Shown here: positions 30,515-40,739 of the stretch, one piece after another | Numbering within the stretch: the stretch's first letter is position 1 | Layout of the letters: each line of letters opens with the position of its first letter | Origin: Schistocephalus solidus | Lineage: Eukaryota > Platyhelminthes > Cestoda > Diphyllobothriidea > Diphyllobothriidae | Assembly: GCA_017591395.1 (NCBI GenBank) | Contig: WEDG01004483.1 | Span: 1 to 64,000 of the forward strand | Length of the DNA: 64,000 bases | Direction: 5' to 3' | Program-made: the position numbers and the translations under genes | Notes under the pieces: generated by a model | Databases searched by the model: none | Told to the model about the DNA's origin: nothing | Seen by the model: only the letters and a program-made list of their open reading frames with translations

Positions 30515-31140
30515 TATGGAATCAAAAAAGTTTCTCAGACATGGAGATAGCTAGGTTGTCTATAGTGTTTCGTTCAATGTGAGTATGCAGCACGAAATCA
30601 AGTTTTTCTGCCGTGGAAAGATTTTTCTTTGCCTCGTGCCAATTTCTTTTGATCCTTGCAAAAAGATTTTCGATTGGATTCCGGTCCGTTCGTAGGAATA
30701 AAAATAGATCGGAGGCCATATGCACAGCGACTAGCTGTTTTCTAAAATGTTAGATTATCGTTTTAAACGTTATCAACTTCATACTTCTCTAGAAAGATCA
30801 ACGGGAGCATTATCCTTTTAAAGTATCGTTTCTATGCTGCGTCGATGGGTGCTGCCCAAGACATTCTTTACAAATTAGAGGAACACCCTACGATTTATAG
30901 TCTCCGTTGTTGTCCGTCGGATCGGTCGCTCTCCAAAGAGGATGGCCATCCAAGCCATCAGGCGTCGGCAGTTCTTGAAAGATGCTGTCGATATATTGTG
31001 CTCTCGGCTGAAGTTTCTCCCACATACGTCCATCTGGGTCTACAAATATGACCTCATCGCAGAAGTAAATGCTCTTCCAGAATGAGGGCTTGTAAGCAAT
31101 GTACTTCTTAGCAAATCAAAAAACGTATCTCATAAGTTTC
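30515..31140 (-). pseudogene. Tc1/mariner-superfamily transposase remnant
   Basis: On the minus strand, 31090-31030 encodes KPSFWKSIYFCDEVIFVDPD followed by GRMWEKLQPRA. This is the W-x-x-x-x-FSDE block that carries the second catalytic aspartate in this superfamily. The frame 30725-30522 encodes TDRNPIENLFARIKRNWHEA, the NPIEN-W/F-x-x-K/R block near the third catalytic acidic residue, followed by a helical C-terminus ending in ISMSEKLF. The segment between has stops. Such enzymes cut and paste DNA at TA sites. The N-terminal HTH and first Asp are not found, and I could not identify terminal inverted repeats. Confidence 0.6.
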
Positions 31141-31489
31141 CTACTTATATTAATATTCATTTATAAACCACGGCGAACGAACAAGGTTTAGTCCGGAAGG
31201 TTTAATGGCGTAAGAAACCCCCTGCAAATAAATGATTCGGATTTTGACCCAGTTACTCAGTTTTACCTTCAATAAACAGATCTTAAATGAACTCTTCTTT
31301 AGTTAACGGCTTTTTAGCCTCAACTCGTGACAAAAAACAAAATTACCAACCTCAAATGTATGCCATACTACCACCTTAAATCACAAGCAGGATATTTCAA
31401 TCTATGGTAATCAAGCGCGCTTTTGCATATTACAATGAAGTATGATGCGGTAAGGTCTTCCGTACATTCTCGCGATTACAATAAAAGTT

Positions 31490-31605
31490 GGCGTTCAGGC
31501 TTGGAGACCGTGGACTGTCAAAGACCGCAGCCCCTTTGAAAGGGTTCAAAGACGTCCAACCAAGTTTTTCCAAGGCCAAGGGTACCTGCATTACGTAACA
31601 CGACT
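31490..31605 (+). pseudogene. Short CR1-like C-terminal RT scrap
   Basis: The plus strand encodes VQAWRPWTVKDRSPFERVQR with RPTKFFQGQGYLHYVTRL. This aligns with IQTWIPWSVKDHNTLEKVQR and following residues of element F. It ends abruptly at about 31605, where a GGT-rich composite repeat begins. Confidence 0.7.
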
Positions 31606-32700
31606 GTGGTGGTGGTGGTGTAATGTCTGGGCTGTGGTTGTGCTCCGCCCAGTAAAATCATCAGGCCAGATCCCGGGTTGTAGGAAAAAGGCAAAAGGCA
31701 CCAGAATGAGTGATTTATTGTGCACAGAACCCTGACTTGCTGGCCCAGGCAGCAGTGGATGGTGTGGCCAGGGCTGTTGTTGACCGTGTCCAGCCATGCC
31801 TGAGGAAAACGGGCTAGTGGCGGCAGCTGCTTAAATAGGTCTGTGGAGCAAGTCTTGTCTAATGGGTGTGTGTGGTATTAACTCCCACATCAGGCAACTG
31901 ACCGGCTCCGACAGCGGTTTAACTGTGAGGGTGGGGGAGAGAGTGAGGTCGACAGCTCAGCGCATGTTCCTCACAATAAACAATCTGATGCGCTTGAAAC
32001 TATCACGGTGCGCTAAAAGCCGTGGCTTGGAAGGTTGCCAACTGACGGGATAACTCGGACCGCGTGGTCAGCCCAATTTGTGTTTTTTGTGGAGTGGCTG
32101 ACTGGCGGACTAAGAGTCAGGCTGCAATGGCTCCTTCTTAATGTGACCTTTATGGCACCCCCACTTCGTGGGATCAGAGCCAGGTGTGGTGGTACGCCTA
32201 GGGGCGGCTCCGGCCGCGCCAGCCACCTGCATCCTCTCCCGCCTCCGGTCTTCTTGACTCTTTCATGGCGCCGGGTTCAGGTGGGGGAGGAAGAGAGAGT
32301 GTGGTAGCTGCAGCGCAAGGCTACTATCGCTTAAAACTAATTCACGCGCAAGTCACCGTCCCTCCACCACCCTTCCGTGGAGCATACGGTGGACATCGTC
32401 GAAATCGACTGTCGAACTATCGTGTGTGGTATTAACCGAGGGGTGTCGTGTCAAATGGCCTATGCGGCATCGGCTGAGGGGTGGGGTGTTCAAGTACTGC
32501 TTGGGCCGTCATAACGCTCTGGACGCAAGTGCGTGTGCGAGTGAAAGTCGGTCAAGTGTCTGCAGGCCAGCGAGTCTGAAACCGCTCGCTACGACGTTGC
32601 ACGACCTTGAGTAAGTGACCTTGAACAAGGGCGCCGGACCTAGCAATGCTGGCGGTCGGTCACAGTGGTGGTGGTGGTGGCATCGGTGGCGATGTCGACG
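31606..32700. repeat. Composite GC-rich repeat block bounded by GGT runs
   Basis: The block starts with GTGGTGGTGGTGTAATG and ends near a second GGT run (32662-32682). It includes a phrase AATGAGTGATTTATTGTGCA, a GTGGGGGAGAGAGTGAGG phrase and the family GC unit at 32145-32435. ORFs across it (31591-31797 -, 31862-32053, 32035-32307, 32426-32614) are unrelated to each other and look fortuitous. It interrupts or adjoins the CR1 scrap. Confidence 0.5.
32145..32435 (+). repeat. GC-rich interspersed unit, copy 1
   Basis: Shared phrases with the other copies are GGCGGCTCCGGCCGCGCC, GCCACCTGCATCCTCTCCC, GAGTGTGGTAGCTGCAGCGC, TTCACGCGCAAGTCACCGTC and GTGGAGCATACGGTGGAC. The five copies in the window lie in both orientations, which indicates an interspersed repeat. 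Confidence 0.75.
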
Positions 32701-33160
32701 CAAGTCGCGGTTTTAACGCCGCCCAAGGTAAGGAAACAGAGAGAGCTTACGAGGGGCCTGCAGCTGAGTCTGCGCCGAATAGATAGATTCAAACAGTACT
32801 GGGGAACTGAGCCATTTCTATTTCCCTATGGCTAGGTCGAAAACTCGAAATGTTTATGGCGTCACACAGAGACTGGTGGCACATATGTCTTCCAAGAGTT
32901 TTCATCTCAAACTGATTACGGTAGTATCTAAGCCATGCCTCGTAAGCTATCTACCAACTGTATGAGAATCCACTCCATCGTGCTCGTGAAAAAAGATCAA
33001 TTCAACTATTGCGAACAGCTTCGCTTGTACACTTCATCTTGTGGCCACGTGGTCTCGCGTACGGACCTACTGCACTCTCACATCTAAACTTTCTCATTTA
33101 TGTACTGATTATTCACAAACATCTACGCGTGGCCGGCCAACCAACACTGACAGCGCCATC

Positions 33161-33193
33161 TCTCTCTTCTCTCTCTCTCTCTCTCTCTCTCTT
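33161..33193. repeat. (CT)n microsatellite
   Basis: This is a run of TCTCTCTTCTCTCTCTCT-type sequence about 33 bp long, interrupted once. Confidence 0.9.
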
Positions 33194-33636
33194 CTCTGTT
33201 GGTTTACTTTGGGAACGAATACTAAACTGACCTACACCACCAAAAGATGCTTCTTCTGAAACATGCTTAAAGTTTTCGGTGCAGTTCCTCTTAAACCGCC
33301 ATCAATTTTCTTTTCCTAATTTAGCCCTTAACCAGGACTGGTCTGCCTATGGTTCTTGCGCTGTGACCAGCTGATGTCCTGTGGACTGTCCAGAGCCCAG
33401 TATACGACAGCAAAAGTGCTGATTCACTGATTACCTAAGAACACCCCAGTTACGCTAGTTGCGCCCTCGGCAACGAAAACTGTTCGTTACCGGAAGACTC
33501 TCTTGAGTAACGTTCGTTCTACCGTCCCGAATGATGAAGTCATCCATTTCGTGGCCTTAACCAATACTTGTGCATGGATCCGTTTCTACTAAACTGGACT
33601 TACTCATCTGTCATACTGTGCATTTAGTATAAGGAT

Positions 33637-33714
33637 AAGGTCAGGACACTCAGTATAAGCGTGAGTGCAGTGAATAAGGTCAGGACACTCAGTATAAGCG
33701 TGATTGCAGTGAAT
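33637..33714. repeat. 39 bp unit, two tandem copies
   Basis: The unit starts AAGGTCAGGACACTCAGTAT and ends GTGCAGTGAAT or TTGCAGTGAAT. The copies at 33637-33675 and 33676-33714 differ by one base (GTGAG against GTGAT), so this is a recent duplication. Confidence 0.9.
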
Positions 33715-33911
33715 AAGAGGACAAGACAGCCCGTATGTATGTGCTACAGACAAACCGGCACCTAACTCCACACGTGTCAGATTTTATGGAAGATTGTGTC
33801 TCCGATGTCGCATGAGGGAGATTTGCCGTAAGGGCCAGTGCGTGAAGGAGCTATCGCAGCCTCACCCGCATTTTTCACAAGAACCTAGAGAATGCTTACA
33901 TTGCCCCCCCT

Positions 33912-34120
33912 TCCCCTCCAACGTAACCCGTGAACAGGAACGACTCCTTGATACAGGTGGCTTTACGCTCAGTTCCAAACAAATAAGGTTTGGCGTTAAG
34001 GTTAGGCTTGGGGCTAAAGTTAGGGTCAGGGTTAAAGTAAATTTAGGGGAAGGGCTGGCGTTACGATTGGAGCCCCATTCCCATGTCCTGTTCCGGGATG
34101 CCCTACAGGCACCTCCGACC
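33912..34120. mobile_element. MITE-like element with telomere-like core, copy T1
   Basis: The left end contains AACAGGAACGACTCCTTGAT then CAGGTGGCTTTACG. The right end contains the inverted GTCCTGTTCCGGG. The core (33985-34045) is a degenerate array around GTTAGGGTCAGGGTT. It aligns with the copies at 47458-47792, 49245-49600 and 62615-62850. Confidence 0.5.
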
Positions 34121-34456
34121 ACGGCTTCACCCTGTCAACTGGCAGCCTTTCAAGCCGCGGATCCTGTGGGATTTAAGCGTGTTTGATTGAATGTGGTGAC
34201 GAACGCGCTAAGTTACCGTAGAGAAGAATGTGGCAGGATAGGTGCCCGCTCTCCTCTATCCCTCCCGCGCCATGAATATGCCCGATCCTCTCTACTGAGT
34301 CCATATGAGATAGGGCAGAGCAGCTAAACCAGCAGCAGATTCCGTCTGATGCATTCTGCACACGCGCTCATTAGTCAATTAAGGTTTGTGTCCCGTAACC
34401 GGTCAGTGAGCGCCCATCCATCATTGTTAATATTCCTAATCGAAGCCGACAACGCA

Positions 34457-34630
34457 ACGAGTCCGTGGATCAGTGGGTAGAGCGTTGGGTTCCTAACCAA
34501 ATGGTCGCGGTTTCAGGCCTCGGGTGGTGCAACACCTGGAGTTGGGTATGACTGGCTGCGGATGGCTAATAAGCCAGAAATAGCCATTCTAGACTCCCAT
34601 GCCTTTGTTGGTAATGTCCTTTAGTCTATA
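34457..34630 (+). mobile_element. tRNA-headed SINE
   Basis: The head CGAGTCCGTGGATCAGTGGG with TAGAGCGTTGGG matches box A context, and GTCGCGGTTTCAGGCCTC is a decayed box B. The body GGGTATGACTGGCTGCGGAT, TAATAAGCCAGAAATAGCCA and the 3' part GCCTTTGTTGGTAATGTCCT follow in the family order. Confidence 0.8.
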
Positions 34631-34959
34631 ATACTAGCCACTTTGCGGCTATTGGCGGGACTAGTGACTGCTTGAGGCTGATGGTGGAGCCGTGGCAGGA
34701 CACTCAAATCGTATCGTATCTGTTCGTTGATTAACACCCCTCAGGAAGTATACAATATAGTCTACATTCATTGGAAAGTGTCAGAAATACTGCATGATAC
34801 CTCCTCACTGGCATAAAGGAATTTCTGCTTATCCTTTCGCGGAAAGCAAGCATTTTGTAGACTAAAAACCCAAAACGCAAATTCGAAGTCAGATCGGGCT
34901 CAAAATTATTCAAGCGTTGGAAAACTTCCCTAAACCTAAATATACCTTCCCTTCGACTG

Positions 34960-35230
34960 TAAACTCTGAAGAAGGCGTGATTTTCTATCGATGTAGTGCA
35001 TTAAGGATTATGCTTACTCATATTTTCTGTAAAATGTATTCTCAGTTATGAGGCCATCGAAACTAGACAAAAAAATAATCATTCAATCAGTGTATTTAGA
35101 GTAAATGACAGTAGCCCTTGAAAACTATTTAAACGGTATAGGTCTGCTCGAAAAGAGGTCCAGTTGAAACTATTTTACGGGTAGTTTTAGTGTGCAAGGT
35201 ATATAAAACGAATAATGAAGCACAAATGTT
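34960..35230 (+). repeat. AT-rich interspersed unit, partial copy
   Basis: GAAGGCGTGATTTTCTATCG and CATATTTTCTGTAAAATGTA followed by GAGGCCATCGAAAC match the order of phrases at 48495-48560 and 62064-62110. It is shorter and more diverged than the other copies. Confidence 0.45.
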
Positions 35231-36582
35231 AAAAAGGTGTGGCATTTGTGGAATAACAGCGAACAGCACATTCACTCCACGCACACAATGACATTGTCAG
35301 CAATTTAAAATTTGATGTAAACAAAACTATCTATTTTAATCAATGTAGTAGTATGTTACAACTGACTTTGTTACTTGCCTGGAAGTAAAGAATGTTGTTC
35401 CTGGCTGACCCTGAAGAACGTCTACATTTAGGGAGGAAATATCCTCTGGATTGATGGTACTGCTGTGGCTTCTACTTAACGGGTGAAAAGCTGTTCCAGT
35501 GGTTGACAGTTTCGGTGAATCTCTTTGAAGAAGGGACAAAATTGCCTGGAGGATTTTGATTATGGGAAGTAATTTTTTGACCAAGGGATCTCATCGGATT
35601 CTCTCGTTGCTACAAATGACGGGTAAAAGAACCATCAAACCCGATTTTATCTCTATCCTTCTGTTACATTTAAAATCGGAAATCTATGGGTGCTTTGAAT
35701 TTTTTTGCGAGAATTCTAGTGCCGAATTTCGCCGGTTTTACTGTCTATAATGATCTCAAAAAGTGCATTTTATTTAGTTAAATATTTTCATGAAATCTGC
35801 TACACCATGATGAAAGGGCTCTGTGTTGGAGAAGGGGGGTTGGCAGCGGAGAAATGAAGGATTACCGTTCGTTGGAGTACAGTTAAAGTCAGGTTAGCCA
35901 AAAAACAGTTATAGCAGAAGGCAAAGTGCCTTGAAACAAAAATTATTTTTGTGACGATTAACAATCTATTTAACCTTGGGTCCCAGAACTCAGGATCGTA
36001 AATGCGGTTGCAAGTTTAATGAACCTTTTTGAAGAAGGGGCAAAATGGCCTAGAGATGTAACCAATCTCCTACCGGCATCGACGGCACCGGGCTACGGCG
36101 ATTGATTGCGTGCGGACCGTTAAGAAGGCTCTAACGGCCGAGGCAAACTCTAGACTATCAAGCCGGATCAGGAGTGCGTTGACGACCAAATCTGAGGAGT
36201 GCCTACTCCTGCTTTTTCCGGTGTGGACCCCTATTTTGGATTGAAGATCCCCAAACGAAAGGATGAAGACCAAATGAATAAATATAGTCGGTTAAGTGCT
36301 ACTTTATTTTTTTATTTATTTTATTTATTTGAATAAATCTAGTCGGTTAAGTGCTACTTCATCCCCCTCACAGGGAAAAAAAGAGACTTCAGCACTTTAG
36401 TTGTACTTTGAATTATTCAAAGCCGCTGAAACGTGTTTAATTATAAGTTTACTTTTCAATGAAGTTAGATGTTTCCTTGTTGAAAGAGCTCAGCAGGAAG
36501 TTAAGCTGCTTCCTCGATGATAACTCAAAATGGATAATAAAAGTTGCTGATTTATTTGGAAATAATAAGAACAATGACAAGG
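35231..36582. other. 1.35 kb without identifiable gene
   Basis: It contains two related phrases, CTTTGAAGAAGGGACAAAAT (35521) and TTTTGAAGAAGGGGCAAAAT (36028), suggesting an old duplication. It also holds the short 36273-36359 duplication. The 82-codon minus ORF at 35336-35584 is not recognised. Confidence 0.4.
36273..36359. repeat. 30 bp direct repeats flanking a TTTA-rich spacer
   Basis: TGAATAAATATAGTCGGTTA and TGAATAAATCTAGTCGGTTA (each continuing AGTGCTACTT) flank about 27 bp of ATTT-rich sequence. The copies differ by one base. Confidence 0.85.
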
Positions 36583-36790
36583 AATTTTCGTTGATGAACG
36601 TTCACCGATCGTTAATGGAACCCACCCCTCCCGTTATAGCTTGGGGATCATTCCCGAGCCCAGCCAGCAGCGGCATAGCGCCCAGTAGTAGCAGTAGTAG
36701 GTGTTGTTGCATTATAACTAGTAGCAGTAGTAATAGAAGTAGTAGCAATAGTATTAGATGTAATCATAGTAGTAGTATTTGCAAGCGACC
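36583..36790. repeat. SINE-associated unit R2 followed by (AGT)n tract
   Basis: TTCGTTGATGAACGTTCACC then GATCGTTAATGGAACCCACC matches 46742-46795 and 58541-58590. A degenerate AGT/GTA trinucleotide tract follows (about 36685-36780). The 116-codon ORF at 36459-36809 is serine-rich only because of this tract. Confidence 0.6.
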
Positions 36791-36799
36791 GCTAAGGCC

Positions 36800-38285
36800 A
36801 CGGAAATGACGACTTCCGTGGGGGGGGGGGGGAGTGGCGTTGCGAAGAAAATTCCTGGCCCGTCGCGGCCTCACCCGTTCCGGACCAATGTTGGTTCAGC
36901 AATTTGACGGGGTAAAATGGGCAGAAAATTTGTCTACAGGATGCGAGTGAGCAGCATGTTTTCGCGTATGGTTCTTTACTGACGCGAGTTTTCAAATGAT
37001 AGGATACTCGTATCTGCGAGAAACGAGACAAGTGCCAAATTAAGGGATGATGAGGCAACATGACTGTCACTCTTAAGTAGTCTTTCGGACTTCCAGGTTT
37101 CCGTTAGGACAGAATAAAGAGGAAAGGCTGCACAAAACTGAATTCATTCTCACTTCCTCGTCCATTATCTTCCGAGGGCCAACACACCCCTATATGAAAT
37201 TAAACACTGTGCTTTCAACGGTGTTTGCTAATCCCACTTCTGCCAAGGGTAAATCAGGTTGCCAAATTCAGTAATTGGTGTTGTTTTGTTATGGAGACTA
37301 ACGCTGACACCACAGGAACAGACACCGAATAATTCATTAGTTGCATCTTGTGTAAAGTGACGCTGATTTGAGGCTGAGGAGATGGGTCAGAGAAGGGAGG
37401 CAGCATTGAATTCCAAATGCATTTAATTACAGAGGTGAAAACCAATACATGGTCGACTTCATTTCCTCGATCCGCCGCTAGCACGTTCTAAAAAAGACTG
37501 AGTTAACTCGGCTAAAGATGGGATGGGATAGAACGTTGTGGTCCAGCAAATAGTTCTCCCTTCTCCGTTGCGATCTTCACTCATCCAGACTGCATATCAA
37601 CCAGATTAATCGGAAGACACTATTGCGAAGGTCTCGTTACGGGCTCTCTCAAACCCTCTCTCACTTCCCCCTCCCTCCCCCCAGTGACCGAGCTTAATCG
37701 CCATATAACCTCCCTGCAAGTTACGCTTTGAAGACTTCGCTATGGTTCAGGTACCCAAAGTCCACATTTCATCGAGTAAGGGTTTTGCGGAAGGCAGAAA
37801 AGGTGATAGTGGTCTGAAAAGGACGCTGTCCCAAAAAGATACAGAATTTACCACTTCCCCTTATTAGAAACGTGATCTCTCTCTCTCTCTCTCTCTCTTG
37901 CTACTTCGCGCGTATTTTGAAACGAAAGCATCTTCGTCTACGATCGGCTGAGAAAGGTAATTAATTAATCTTTACTTGAATATTGACTGTACAACTCGAT
38001 CAAGCTCGTCCGAGACACCCCACGAGGTTGAACATGGTTCATCTGCGACAACCTTGAGAATTGGAAAACGGCATTCAGATCCTCTTTATATACGTTACCG
38101 TCGGCTAGATCAAATACTTAAGTTGGCTTCAAAAAGCAGGTATGTTGCGTGGAATTCACTAGCTGCTGAAAACGTCTGCGGATGCCTACGCATTTTGCAC
38201 GGCGCAGCTGGTTAGTTTTCAGCCATTACTCGACCCCAATCTCTTCAAGAGTATCGAAAGGCTTTTCCACTGAGTGCGTCATGAC
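36800..38285. other. 1.5 kb without identifiable gene
   Basis: A G-run (36821-36832) and a (CT)n run (37877-37899) are present. ORFs at 36792-37070 (-), 37254-37484 (-) and 37976-38215 (+) show no domain. Confidence 0.4.
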
Positions 38286-38535
38286 TACAGTAGATGCTCA
38301 GGGGCGGCTCTGGCCGCGCCAGCCACCTGCGCCCTCTCCCATCTCCGGTCTTCTTCACTGTGTCTTGACACCGGGCTCAGGTGGGGGAGGAGGAGAGAGT
38401 GCGGTAGCTGCAGCGCAAGGCTACTATCACTTAAAACTAATTCATGCGCAAGTCACCGTCCCTGCGCCACCTGGTGTGGAGCATACGGTGGACCTCGTCG
38501 AAATCGACGGTCGAACTGCCAGAAATGTTAACATA
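38286..38535 (+). repeat. GC-rich interspersed unit, copy 2
   Basis: Contains GGGGCGGCTCTGGCCGCGCC, GTGCGGTAGCTGCAGCGCAA, TTCATGCGCAAGTCACCGTC and GTGGAGCATACGGTGGACCT. In frame it reads HLKLIHAQVTVPAPPGVEHT, the same peptide as the copy at 63810-64000 on the other strand. Confidence 0.8.
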
Positions 38536-38554
38536 ACTTCTGAAATTTTTTTTT

Positions 38555-39345
38555 AGAAACGATTACTTAATGAGTGTTGGAATATATGCTATCCTGCAGG
38601 ATAATCCCGCGATATTTTAGTTACGTCACGATGTCCTCCCTTGAACATACTTCTTTCTCACCACCTCGAAAAACAAAAATCTGTAAAAAAAGACTAATAA
38701 ATTAATACGAGGTTTTTCTCATTGATTTTTGCTGTCATTATAAATTCGAATATATTTAATAGAAATCATGAATGACAGTAGTTTTGTACTTGTTTAGTAA
38801 CAACTTGCATCTCCTGCAAATTTTATAATCAAAGAAAGGGTATATTTCAGTTTTTAAAAAACCCTTTAAATTGCCAAATACTTTTGAACCCGACTTGCCG
38901 TTACACTTGCATTCAGGTTTTCAAAACTAAAGACTGTCTAAGTAAAATGATTTATTTCCCTACGCCATGGGGAAGATGTCAGGCAATGCTCATAAAATTA
39001 TGCAATGGAGGTAGGCCAGGCCACATACTTTAGAAGTAGCATTAATAACTGAACAAATTCGATGCCTTGTAATTGGCTCAGAAAAACCCATAGTTAGAAA
39101 AATTAAAAAAAGTAAACTACCCTTTGTCCATATATAAATTTTGTCATCAAAGGAGTACAAACAAGGATATTTTCGTGCATGTTTTCATGCATGTGAATTT
39201 ATAAGAGCTTCCAAAATAAATCCAACAGAATACTATTTAAGTGATTTTTTGTACAGAGCGTAGTTTGGACAGGCGGCGGAAAGAAGCATGTTCAAAAGCC
39301 GATATCCTGGCCTGACTAAAACATCATGCGATTAGGCTGTACGAT
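38555..39345 (+). repeat. AT-rich interspersed unit, copy
   Basis: Shared phrases are CATTATAAATTCGAATATAT (38736), TTTATAATCAAAGAAAGGGT (38820), GTGCATGTTTTCATGCATGT (39174) and TTCAAAAGCCGATATCCTGG (39291). Their order matches 61480-62230. No coding capacity is seen. Confidence 0.6.
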
Positions 39346-40020
39346 AAGAATAATAATAATTATTACTATTATCAATACAAATCCACGTAATTAATCTCTT
39401 ATGATCGAAATACAATTTCAAACTTTTGGTTAAGATTTCTGGAAATAGCACATCTCTATATCGTTGCAGCCCCTGGATAATTGGTTACGTTCGGGCATAC
39501 CGCCTGTGCTTGTTTTTACGCATTAGGAAACCTTATAAACCCCAGCAAGAACAAGGCACGTGTCACGGTAAGGCTGCGTTTACGCGCTTGCGCTCGTGCG
39601 CGCGGGAAAAACGTCGTTGCAGTCATCCTCAGGTCGCCGCAGGCATGTTTTCACACTCAAGGTCAGGCGTGAGAGCGATGACCTTGGCTCGACAGTCAAC
39701 CAGACCCTTCTTGGCTTCTGATTGGTTCATAACTTGCCTGGCTAATGGGTGCGCACGAACAGGCTGATCAATGCGAATCGCAGGAGAAGAAAGCCTGAGC
39801 GACATGTTTATGCGGCAGGGATGTGAGGAAAATATGGGAGGCGAAACCTGAGGTCCTTCGGAGTTCCGAAACACGGAGTCTCTTCAAAAACCTGATGTTT
39901 ATTTTGCTATAACCCAAGCGGATTTTACGTGGCTCAACTCGCTCTGGCCTCGGCAGGCGCATTACCCCGATTTGTATCGTAGCAATCATCGTTCTATGAC
40001 TACAGCTGACGCTTTATAAG

Positions 40021-40165
40021 ATGGACCAGCATGGACAATGTGCTGTTTCCCTGATATCCGCACCGTCAGGCGCAAATACCTGCATCAAGGGTGGAGTCTC
40101 CCTTTCCGAGGGCGAGGAAGCCATAGACACGGTCGTAGTCTGCGCGAACGAGGAATGTAAATTTG
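40021..40165 (+). CDS. Candidate first coding exon of an unidentified gene
   Basis: An ATG in the context TAAGATGG opens 48 codons (MDQHGQCAVSLISAPSGANT, CIKGGVSLSEGEEAIDTVVV, CANEECKF) and runs into TTTG|GTGAGTATTC, a consensus splice donor in phase 1. The peptide is compositionally ordinary (not repeat-like), with four cysteines, two of them in a CANEEC spacing. I do not recognise it. An antisense ORF of 123 codons (40014-40385 -) covers the same DNA, so coding on either strand is unproven. No downstream exon was identified. Confidence 0.25.
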
Positions 40166-40705
40166 GTGAGTATTCCGATTGGTTATTGGTTATTATAAAG
40201 GTCACTTGAGCTTGTGACCATATCCTATGGTGCCTCAGGGGTGCAGGGACTTCAAATGCATTCAGTTTTGCCCTCAGTTGTAGCAAAAGCCATGGAAATG
40301 TAACAACAAACACTAAAGAACACAGTGAAAATGAACTAAGAAAAATTTTTTTCTCTTGTTGTCCGAGGAAGATGGAAACCTTCACGCGTCAAACTGGGAT
40401 TTTTTTTGTAAATTTTATGCAAGAAACGAACTGCCCAGCTATCCATGTAAAGGTGTTTGCTATGATATTACCCTACGATGCACTTCACAAATATTGTAAC
40501 CCCGTCAAATTTGAGCAACAAAAGTTTGGAACCAATTAACCTTTCAATAGGAAAAATCAGCTGTAAGTTTGTTGCGTGACCCTGCTGGTTCTTATGGTTA
40601 ATCATTCCTTTATTCTATTGAAGGCTGGTTACATGCCCGAAGATACTACCTGAAATTTTAATGAATACTTATCGCACGCAATGACCAGTAGTAAGCTAGG
40701 GTAGT

Positions 40706-40733
40706 GATTTCCGGTCTCCCTTGTCTTTGTCGA
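40706..40733 (+). mobile_element. SINE 3' tail scrap
   Basis: GATTTCCGGTCTCCCTTGTC followed by TTTGTCGA matches the body end CCAGTCTCCCTTGTCTTTGT of full copies. The rest of the element is absent. Confidence 0.5.
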
Positions 40734-40739
40734 TTCCAC

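Larger units (their letters stand above)
32701..33904. other. 1.2 kb without identifiable gene
   Basis: It contains a CT-dinucleotide run (about 33161-33193) and a 39 bp tandem duplication (33637-33714). The ORFs across the CT run (33009-33230, 33041-33259) owe part of their length to it. Nothing else is recognised. Confidence 0.4.

Noticed and set aside
31591..32614. Protein-coding gene in the GGT-bounded block (including a His-rich ORF)
   Set aside because: The ORFs are in unrelated frames, fall within repeat units found elsewhere, and the His run comes from a GGT microsatellite.
33862..34122. ORF rich in LTLTL repeats on the minus strand
   Set aside because: It is the translation of the degenerate telomere-like core of element T1.
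40014..40385. 123-codon minus-strand ORF
   Set aside because: It is antisense to the better exon candidate with a consensus donor, and has no recognisable domain. Either could still be chance.
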